Assembly (NCBI GenBank): GCA_005884155.1
Contig: VAXD01000118.1
Location: 2,298 to 7,483, forward strand
Direction of reading: 5' to 3'
From: Actinomycetota bacterium
GTDB lineage: Bacteria > Actinomycetota > Thermoleophilia > Gaiellales > Gaiellaceae
DNA length: 5,186 nt
Shown: one piece after another, positions 1 through 5,186 of the stretch
How the letters are laid out: every line of letters begins with the position of its first letter
How positions within the stretch are numbered: position 1 is the first letter of the stretch
Position numbers and translations under genes: made by a program
Notes under the pieces: generated by a model
Database searches by the model: none
Seen by the model: the letters and a program-made list of their open reading frames with translations, nothing else
What the model was told of the DNA's origin: nothing

Positions 1-23
1 TTGTAGCCGCCCATTGCGGAGGA
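1..23 (+). other. Short upstream segment without a callable gene
   Basis: The window begins TTGTAG, so bases 4-6 could be the stop of a gene that ends here, but one codon is not enough to call it. GGAGG at 18-22 looks like a ribosome site but lies one base from TTG 24, too close for normal use. No stem-loop with a T run is seen. Confidence 0.3.
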
Positions 24-51
24 TTGCCCCCGCCGGGTCGGAACCTATGCT
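24..51 (+). promoter_or_regulatory. Probable sigma70-type promoter for the membrane-anchored protein gene
   Basis: A -35-like TTGCCC lies at 24-29 and a -10-like TATGCT at 46-51, separated by 16 bases. The -10 box ends 8 bases before the GTG at 60, so transcription would begin at or next to that codon, giving a leaderless message. The match to TANNNT is seen directly; promoter function is inferred. It is strengthened by similar boxes before the genes at 2981 and 3948. Confidence 0.5.
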
Positions 52-59
52 TCGTGACG

Positions 60-647
60 GTGGAACAGCGTCCTGCTCCTCCTGCCTGGAATCGGCCCGA
101 TGTTCGGATTGGGGCCGCGATCGCGGTGGCGCTTGCAATTGCGTTCATCGTCTGGCTGATCGTCCGAGGAGGCGGCGGCTCAAGCTCGAGCTCGACGACG
201 ACCACCACCCAGACCCCGGTCGTTCCGGCGATCGCGCCGCGCCTGGCCACGGTGAACGAGCTGAAAGGCCTCGCAGTCAAGGTCGGCCATCCGATCTACT
301 GGGTCGGCCCGCAGCCGGGTCTCGGGTACGAGCTGACGCGCACCTCGAGCAACCGGATCTTCATCCGCTACCTGCCCCACGGGACACCGGCGGGAGCGAA
401 GAGCGTCTACACCTTCGTCGGCACGTACCCGGTCGCGGGTGCCTACCAGGCATTGAAGGCGCTCGAAAAGCAGGGCGACACGTCGTTTGCCGTCCCGGGC
501 GGCGGGCTGGCGGTCTACGCAACATCCTCGCCGAGGAACGTCTACGTCGCGTTCCCTCAGTCGGACGTCGAGATCGAGGTATTCGACCCCTCGGCGAAGC
601 GGGCGCGGGCCCTGGTCGCGTCCGGCCAGGTTCAGCCCGTCCGGTAG
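60..647 (+). CDS. Small membrane-anchored extracytoplasmic protein of unknown function
   Basis: I do not recognise a named family. The 195-residue product has a short proline-rich cytoplasmic start (residues 1-16), one hydrophobic helix (about 17-35) followed by Arg, then a low-complexity linker of four Gly, five Ser and five Thr (37-50). A compact domain follows (about 58-195) containing GHPIYWVGP, ELTRT and IFIRYLPHG, with mixed strands and one helix. The topology predicted is N-inside with the domain outside the membrane; this version has no cysteine. I chose GTG at 60 because a TATGCT box sits 8 bases upstream. In-frame alternatives are TTG at 24, where GGAGG is only one base away and too close to serve as a ribosome site, and GTG at 54. 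The stop lies 4 bases before the proposed start of the large membrane protein gene, so the two are probably cotranscribed. Its role may be as an accessory to that neighbour, but nothing in the sequence proves it. Confidence 0.8.
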   Translation: MEQRPAPPAWNRPDVRIGAAIAVALAIAFIVWLIVRGGGGSSSSSTTTTTQTPVVPAIAPRLATVNELKGLAVKVGHPIYWVGPQPGLGYELTRTSSNRIFIRYLPHGTPAGAKSVYTFVGTYPVAGAYQALKALEKQGDTSFAVPGGGLAVYATSSPRNVYVAFPQSDVEIEVFDPSAKRARALVASGQVQPVR

Positions 648-651
648 GACG

Positions 652-2952
652 CTGACCGCGCTGCTCGTCGCCTGGGTCGCCTTCCCGCTCCTGTTGGCGG
701 CGCTCTCGCTCGGCTGCGGCCGGTTGGTCGACGCGCTGACCCGGGAGCCGCTGCCCGGGGTGCTCGTGCTGCCGGTCGGCTTCGCGGTCGTGATCCTCGC
801 CGGCGAGTTCGCGACGCTCTGGAGCGCGACCGCCCAGCTCGCAGGGCCGCTCGTGATCGCGCTCGCGTTAGCGGGTCTGCTGCTCGCACCTCCGTGGCCG
901 CTGGGCTCCTGGGAATGGCCGGCGGGGGCGGCGGCCGGCGTCTTTGCGGTCTACGCCGCGCCGATCGTCCTCTCTGGTCAGGCGACCTTCGCGGGCTACA
1001 TCAAGCTCGACGACACCGCGACGTATTTCGCGATGACAGACCGCGTGATGAACCACGCGCGCAGCCTCGCCGGCCTGGCGCCGTCGACGTACGAGGCGAC
1101 GCTCGCGACGACGCTCAAGATCGGCTACCCGACCGGAGGCCTGATGCCGCTCGGGGTCGGGCACCAGCTGACCGGCTACGACATCGCGTGGCTCTACCAG
1201 CCGTACCTGACGTTCATGGCAGCGATGCTCGCGCTCGCGCTCTACGCGGTGCTCGAGCTCGCGATCCCGTCGCGGCCGATGCGGGCGGCGGCAGCGTTCC
1301 TCGCGGCGGAACCCGCGATCCTGTTCGGCTACGCGCTCTGGGGCGGGATCAAAGAGCTCGCCGGGGCCTGGCTGATCGCGCTGGTCGCCGCACTCGTGGT
1401 CTGGACGCTCGGCGCGAGGCGGAGCCCGCTCGCTGCCGTCCCGCTCGCGGCAGCTTGTGCTGCGCTCGTCTGCGTACTGAGCCTCCCCGGAGCCGTCTGG
1501 CTGCTGCCGGCGCTCGTCCCGGCCGTGATCGTGATCGCGCGTCGGCCCGAGCGGGCGCTGCTCGAGCGGGCGGGAGCGTTTGCGGCAGGGCTCTGCGTGC
1601 TCGCGATCCCCGCGTTCGTCGAGGCTGTGGACTGGCTTCCGCAGGTCGGCAACTACGGGAAGGACACCGAGCTCGGCAACTTGATCCAGCGCCTGAGCGT
1701 CCTGCAGCTGTTCGGGATCTGGCCCGGCGGCGACTTTCGCTTGCGACACGACTCGGCCCCGGTGATCGTGTTGATCGTCCTCGTGATCGTCGCAGCCGCA
1801 GCCGGCCTCTGGTGGGCGTGGACGCAGGGAAGCTGGGCGCTGCTGCTGTACGTCGCCGTCGCAGGGATCGGCTGCGCGCTCTACCTGGCCCTCAGCTCGC
1901 CGTGGGTCGGCGGCAAGACGCTGGCGATGGCGGCACCGGCGTTCCTCGCCGCCGCTCTCGCTGCTTGCGCAGGCGCAGCCGTCCGCGGGCACGCCGTCGA
2001 GGCCGCCGTGGTCGCGATCGCGATCGCCGGCGGCATCCTCGTCTCCAACTGGGACCAGTACCACGACGTCTGGCTCGCTCCTCGCGGGCAGCTCCACGAG
2101 CTGGAGGCGATCGGCCACCGGATCTCGGGCCAGGGGCCGACGCTGATGACCGACTACCAGGTCTACGGCGTCCGCCACTTCCTGCGCGGGGCCGATCCCG
2201 AGGGCGCGTCCGAGCTACGCCGCCGTTACGACTACCTGACGAACGGGCAGGTGCTCCCGCCCAAGACGCCGTGGGCCGATATCGACCGTTTCCGGCTCGA
2301 CAGCGTGCTCGACTACAGGACGCTCGTGCTGCGCCGCGGCCCGCTCTCGAGCCGTCCGCCTTCCGTCTACCGCCTCGTTCGGAGCGGGCGCTACTACGAG
2401 GTCTGGCAGCGGCCGGTCAAGCCGCAGACCACGATCGTCGAGCACCTCGGTCTGGGGTCGTCAAGCCAGCCGGCCAGCGTCCCTCGCTGTGCCGACGTGC
2501 TGCGCCTCGCACGGCTGCCGGGCGTGACCGCGCTCGCGGCCGCGACCCGGCCCGAGACGATCTGGCTCGGCCCTCCGCCGCTCTCGGGCACGCGCGACGT
2601 CACCGTCGACATCCCGTCGGGCAGCGACTACATCGCGTGGCTCGGCGGTGACTGGTACGGCAACGCCACGATCTCGGTCGACGGGCACAAAGTCGGCTCG
2701 CGGCGGGAGGAGCTCAACTGGCCGGGCATCTACACGGACCTCGGCTCCGCCCGGCTCTCTCCCGGCCGGCACCTCGTCACCGTCGGTTACGACACCGGCG
2801 GCTGGCATCCGGGCAGCGGCGCTCAACCGTTCTCGTTCGGGCCGGCCGCCATCAGCCCCGTCGACGACCGCGCGGCCTTCCGGACCATTCCCGTCTCACA
2901 GGCGCGCTCGCTCTGCGGGCAGCGGCTCGACTGGGTCGAGGCGCTGCGCTAA
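652..2952 (+). CDS. Polytopic membrane protein, GT-C glycosyltransferase-like, with extracytoplasmic beta-sandwich tail
   Basis: The product is about 766 residues. Residues 1-467 contain around 13 hydrophobic segments, starting with LTALLVAWVAFPLLLAAL. A hydrophilic loop after the fourth segment carries KLDDTATYFA, with D120 and D121 placed where GT-C enzymes keep catalytic acidic residues in their first external loop. Another loop near residue 334 contains GNYGKDTELGN and FGIWPGGDFR. Residues 470-766 are soluble and probably extracytoplasmic: a mixed region (about 484-600) ending in YRLVRSGRYYEVWQRP, then a beta-rich region (about 644-740) with LGGDWYGN, SVDGHKVG and LSPGRHLVTVGY that resembles a carbohydrate-binding jelly roll. 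C613 and C755 could form a disulfide. The start is uncertain: no ATG, GTG or TTG occurs in frame between TTG 487, deep inside the upstream gene, and TTG 694, which would cut the first helix. I therefore place it at CTG 652, just after the upstream stop. The GT-C assignment is from architecture; a transporter or a non-enzymatic envelope protein remains possible. Confidence 0.8.
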   Translation: MTALLVAWVAFPLLLAALSLGCGRLVDALTREPLPGVLVLPVGFAVVILAGEFATLWSATAQLAGPLVIALALAGLLLAPPWPLGSWEWPAGAAAGVFAVYAAPIVLSGQATFAGYIKLDDTATYFAMTDRVMNHARSLAGLAPSTYEATLATTLKIGYPTGGLMPLGVGHQLTGYDIAWLYQPYLTFMAAMLALALYAVLELAIPSRPMRAAAAFLAAEPAILFGYALWGGIKELAGAWLIALVAALVVWTLGARRSPLAAVPLAAACAALVCVLSLPGAVWLLPALVPAVIVIARRPERALLERAGAFAAGLCVLAIPAFVEAVDWLPQVGNYGKDTELGNLIQRLSVLQLFGIWPGGDFRLRHDSAPVIVLIVLVIVAAAAGLWWAWTQGSWALLLYVAVAGIGCALYLALSSPWVGGKTLAMAAPAFLAAALAACAGAAVRGHAVEAAVVAIAIAGGILVSNWDQYHDVWLAPRGQLHELEAIGHRISGQGPTLMTDYQVYGVRHFLRGADPEGASELRRRYDYLTNGQVLPPKTPWADIDRFRLDSVLDYRTLVLRRGPLSSRPPSVYRLVRSGRYYEVWQRPVKPQTTIVEHLGLGSSSQPASVPRCADVLRLARLPGVTALAAATRPETIWLGPPPLSGTRDVTVDIPSGSDYIAWLGGDWYGNATISVDGHKVGSRREELNWPGIYTDLGSARLSPGRHLVTVGYDTGGWHPGSGAQPFSFGPAAISPVDDRAAFRTIPVSQARSLCGQRLDWVEALR

Positions 2953-2965
2953 CTGAGCCCCGCGT

Positions 2966-2971
2966 TACGCT
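2966..2971 (+). promoter_or_regulatory. -10 box (TACGCT) for the GT2 gene, probably leaderless
   Basis: TACGCT fits TANNNT and ends 9 bases before the TTG start at 2981, inside the 28-base gap after the membrane protein gene. No clear -35 hexamer is visible at the expected distance, and no Shine-Dalgarno sequence precedes the TTG. This suggests an internal promoter giving a leaderless transcript, but readthrough from the upstream genes is equally possible. Confidence 0.42.
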
Positions 2972-2980
2972 GACCGCCGC

Positions 2981-3928
2981 TTGGTCGAGGGAAAACACAT
3001 CGCTGTCGTCATCCCGGCGCATGACGAGGAGCTGCTCCTGCCGACGACGCTGGAGGGCATCCCGGACTTCGTCGACCGGATCTACGTCGTCGACGACGCC
3101 TCCGGAGACGGCACCGCTGCCCGTGCACGCTCCGCAGCTGAGAGGGATCCGCGTATCTCGGTGATCGTCCGCGAGCGCAACGGGGGCGTCGGCGCGGCTG
3201 TCGTCACCGGCTACCGGCAGGCGCTCGAGGACGGAACCGATGTCGCGGTCGTGATGAACGCCGACAACCAGATGGACCCCGATGACCTCGCGCAGATCGT
3301 CCTGCCGGTCGCCCGCGGCGAGGTCGACTACGCGAAGGCGAACCGGCTCTTCACCGGCCAGGCGTGGCAGCTGATCCCGCACAGCCGTTACCTGGGCAAC
3401 GCGGTGCTCTCGCTCTGGACGAAGGTCGCGTCCGGCTACTGGCACATCGCCGACGCGCAGTCCGGCTACACGGCGCTCGGCCGGCGCATGCTCGAGCTGC
3501 TCGACTTCGACCACCTCTACCCGCGGTACGGCTTCCCCAACGACATGCTCGTCCACCTGAACGTCTGGAACGCGAAGGTGCGCGACGTCCCTTCGCGGCC
3601 GATCTACGGCGTGGGCGAGCGCTCGGGGATCCGGTTGCGGAAGGTGATTCCCGCGATCTCGTGGCTGCTGATCAAGCGCTTCTGGTGGCGGCTTTGGCAG
3701 AAGTACGTGATCCGGGACTTCCACCCGCTGGTCTTCTTCTACGTGTTCGGGCTGTTCTCGCTCGTGTTCGGGCTCGGCCTCGGCATCTACCAGATCGTGA
3801 TCAAGGCGGAGGGGTACGCGGCGACCGCGGGTGTCGTGGTGCTGGTCGCGCTACTGCTCTTGTTCGGGCTGCTCTTCACGCTGTTCGCCATGTGGTTTGA
3901 CATGGAAAGCAACAAAGACCTGCGCTAG
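2981..3928 (+). CDS. GT2 family glycosyltransferase, polyprenyl-phosphate sugar synthase type
   Basis: This 315-residue protein has a GT-A fold signature: VVIPAHDEE at 9-17, VVDDASGDGT at 36-45 for nucleotide-sugar binding, RNGGVGAAVVTGYR at 66-79, the metal-site region NADNQMDPDDL at 93-103, and the acceptor-side motif DAQSGYTALGRR after residue 155. Two hydrophobic helices (about 249-274 and 283-306) close the protein, as in GtrB-type and related enzymes that move a sugar from a nucleotide donor to undecaprenyl or dolichyl phosphate at the cytoplasmic face. The donor sugar cannot be read from sequence. TTG at 2981 is the only standard start available: an in-frame TGA lies at 2954-2956 and no other start occurs before the first motif. 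The usual DxD is N93-A-D95 here, with D99 nearby. Placement 28 bases after a GT-C-like gene suggests it supplies that protein with a lipid-linked sugar. An alternative is a glycosyltransferase acting on another envelope lipid. Confidence 0.9.
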   Translation: MVEGKHIAVVIPAHDEELLLPTTLEGIPDFVDRIYVVDDASGDGTAARARSAAERDPRISVIVRERNGGVGAAVVTGYRQALEDGTDVAVVMNADNQMDPDDLAQIVLPVARGEVDYAKANRLFTGQAWQLIPHSRYLGNAVLSLWTKVASGYWHIADAQSGYTALGRRMLELLDFDHLYPRYGFPNDMLVHLNVWNAKVRDVPSRPIYGVGERSGIRLRKVIPAISWLLIKRFWWRLWQKYVIRDFHPLVFFYVFGLFSLVFGLGLGIYQIVIKAEGYAATAGVVVLVALLLLFGLLFTLFAMWFDMESNKDLR

Positions 3929-3935
3929 AGCGCCG

Positions 3936-3941
3936 TAGACT
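3936..3941 (+). promoter_or_regulatory. -10 box (TAGACT) for the cyclase-ATPase gene, probably leaderless
   Basis: TAGACT fits TANNNT and is followed by exactly six bases (CACGCC) and then ATG at 3948. No purine-rich ribosome site exists in the 19-base gap after the GT2 stop. A -35 hexamer is not evident at 16-18 bases upstream. The spacing is what is expected when the transcript starts at the A of the ATG, so this gene probably has its own promoter. Confidence 0.55.
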
Positions 3942-3947
3942 CACGCC

Positions 3948-5186
3948 ATGAGCGGGCCGGAATCCCGCAAGGAGCGAAAGGTCGTGACTTGCCTCTTCGC
4001 CGATCTCGTCGGCTTCACGGCTCGAGCGGAGTCGCTCGATCCCGAGGACGTCGAGGCGATCCTGCGCCCCTACCACGAGCGCCTTCGCTCCGAGCTCGAA
4101 CGCTACGGCGGAACGGTCGAGAAGTTCATCGGAGACGCGGTGATGGCGCTGTTCGGAGCGCCGACCGCGCACGAGGACGATCCCGAGCGCGCCGTGCGGG
4201 CGGCGCTGGCGATTCGCGATTGGGCGCGCGACGACGGCGAGCTCGAGGTGCGGGTCGGCGTCACGACCGGGGAGGCTCTCGTCGTGCTCGGCGCGCGGCC
4301 TGAGGCGGGAGAGGGAATGGCCGCCGGTGACGTGGTGAATACGGCCTCACGCCTGCAAGCCGCCGCGCCGACCAACGGAATCCTCGTGGACGCGACCACC
4401 TACCGCGCCACGGAGAGAGCAATCGAGTACCGCGACGCCGAGGCGGTCGCCGCGAAGGGAAAGTCCGATCCGGTGCCGGTGTGGGAGCCGCTCGAGGCGA
4501 GGGCGCGGTTCGGCGCGGACGTCGCCGAGACCCAGACACCGCTCGTGGGCCGCGATCACGAACGGGAGCAACTCGCGAGCGCGCTCGAGCGGGCGAAGAA
4601 CGAGCGCTCGGTCCAGCTCGTGACCCTCGTCGGGGTTCCCGGCATCGGCAAAAGCCGCCTCGTCGGGGAGCTCTTCCAGGTCGTCTCGGAGAGCCCCGAG
4701 CTCGTCACCTGGCGACAAGGACGCTCACTGCCCTACGGCGACGGCGTGACCTACTGGGCGCTCGGCGAGATGGTCAAGAACCAGGTCGGCATCCTCGAGA
4801 CAGAGACCGCCGAGCAGGCGCGGGAGAAGCTGCACGCGGAGGTCGTCCGGCTGTTCGGTGACGAGAGCGAAGCACGCTCGGTGGAGTCGAAGCTCGGCCT
4901 GCTGATCGGCCTCGACACCGGGCCCGAGGAGCCCGAGGACAAGCGGGCCGAGCGCTTCTACGCCTGGCGGCGGTTCTTCGAGGAGTTGGCCGACCAGCGG
5001 CCGGCGGTGCTTGTCTTCGAGGACCTGCACTGGGCGGACGACGACCTGCTCGATTTCGTCGATCACCTGGTCGACTGGGCGGTGGATGTTCCGCTGCTCT
5101 GCGTCTGCACGGCCAGGCCGGAGCTGCTCGAGCGCAGACCGGCCTGGGGCGGCGGGAAGCCGAACGCGTCAACGATCTCGCTCTCG
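3948..5186 (+). CDS. Class III adenylate cyclase fused to an AAA/NACHT-like ATPase, 3' end outside the window
   Basis: The frame runs 413 codons to the right edge with no stop, so the gene is partial. Residues 10-185 form a class III nucleotidyl cyclase domain. FADLVGFT gives metal-binding D19, KFIGDAVMALFG gives adenine-selecting K59 and second metal ligand D63, and GDVVNTASRLQ gives D128, N131 and R135. With K59 and D128 the predicted product is cAMP rather than cGMP, and all catalytic positions are present. After a linker, PLVGRDHERE opens an ATPase module with Walker A GVPGIGKS at 229-236 and Walker B VLVFED at 354-359, followed by LHWADDD. Members of this family usually continue to about 1,000 residues with TPR-like repeats; that part is not seen. 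The protein is probably cytosolic, as no membrane segment is visible. It would work as a signalling switch in which ATPase and C-terminal sensing control cyclase output. The start is ATG at 3948, six bases after a TAGACT box. Its link to the glycosylation genes is only proximity. Confidence 0.92.
   Translation, partial: MSGPESRKERKVVTCLFADLVGFTARAESLDPEDVEAILRPYHERLRSELERYGGTVEKFIGDAVMALFGAPTAHEDDPERAVRAALAIRDWARDDGELEVRVGVTTGEALVVLGARPEAGEGMAAGDVVNTASRLQAAAPTNGILVDATTYRATERAIEYRDAEAVAAKGKSDPVPVWEPLEARARFGADVAETQTPLVGRDHEREQLASALERAKNERSVQLVTLVGVPGIGKSRLVGELFQVVSESPELVTWRQGRSLPYGDGVTYWALGEMVKNQVGILETETAEQAREKLHAEVVRLFGDESEARSVESKLGLLIGLDTGPEEPEDKRAERFYAWRRFFEELADQRPAVLVFEDLHWADDDLLDFVDHLVDWAVDVPLLCVCTARPELLERRPAWGGGKPNASTISLS

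Noticed and set aside
115..126. 12-base palindrome CCGCGATCGCGG
   Set aside because: It encodes part of the membrane helix of the anchored protein; similar GCGATCGC runs (for example near 2013-2026) arise from Ala-Ile codons in GC-rich DNA, so an operator is not supported.
487..651. N-terminal extension of the membrane protein from TTG 487
   Set aside because: It overlaps the upstream gene and reads as Ser/Arg-rich low-complexity sequence, unlike a real N-terminus.
868..2178. Long open frame on the - strand (436 codons) opposite the membrane protein gene
   Set aside because: Its product is rich in Arg, Asp, Glu and Pro without domains, as expected for the antisense of a GC-rich gene; the + strand frame encodes clear membrane helices.
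894..2651. Second + strand open frame (585 codons) inside the membrane protein gene
   Set aside because: The product is Arg/Ala-rich with no motif, which is typical of the +1 shadow of a high-GC coding region.
2953..2980. Possible terminator between the membrane protein and GT2 genes
   Set aside because: The 28 bases show no stable inverted repeat and no T run.
2852..3724. 290-codon - strand frame opposite the GT2 gene
   Set aside because: It spans two genes and has no recognisable domain, while the + strand shows a full GT2 motif set.
3897..3902. Perfect TTGACA -35 hexamer before the cyclase gene
   Set aside because: It lies 33 bases from the TAGACT box, about twice the usable spacer, and no -10 box sits at 16-18 bases. 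It falls within codons for Phe-Asp-Met of the GT2 gene.

Overview
The window is GC-rich throughout, with codons ending mostly in G or C, and all four genes lie on the + strand with almost no intergenic space. The coding style suggests a high-GC actinobacterium, most likely from the class Thermoleophilia (Gaiellales or Solirubrobacterales). The signs are alternative start codons, TANNNT -10 boxes right in front of start codons, a cyclase-ATPase fusion regulator, and a large unnamed membrane protein next to a GT2 glycosyltransferase. The lineage is an inference from style, not from a marker gene.

Layout: positions 1-59 hold a short leader with a probable promoter. Positions 60-647 encode a small single-pass membrane-anchored protein with a Gly/Ser/Thr linker and an exported domain of unknown function. 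Positions 652-2952 encode a polytopic membrane protein of about 766 residues with 13 or so hydrophobic segments, an Asp-Asp pair in its first large loop, and a roughly 300-residue extracytoplasmic tail ending in a probable beta-sandwich. It resembles GT-C glycosyltransferases in architecture. Positions 2981-3928 encode a GT2 glycosyltransferase with two C-terminal membrane helices, of the kind that charges a polyprenyl phosphate with a sugar. Positions 3948-5186 hold the first 413 codons of a class III adenylate cyclase fused to an AAA/NACHT-like ATPase. That frame is open to the right edge, so the gene continues outside.

How they may work together: the GT2 enzyme could make a lipid-linked sugar on the cytoplasmic side, and the GT-C-like protein could use it outside the membrane, with the small anchored protein as an accessory. 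This is a hypothesis from gene order and architecture. The cyclase-ATPase looks like a separate signalling gene with its own promoter.

The strongest regulatory signal is that three of the four genes have a TANNNT hexamer 6 to 9 bases before the start codon and no Shine-Dalgarno sequence, the arrangement expected for leaderless mRNAs.
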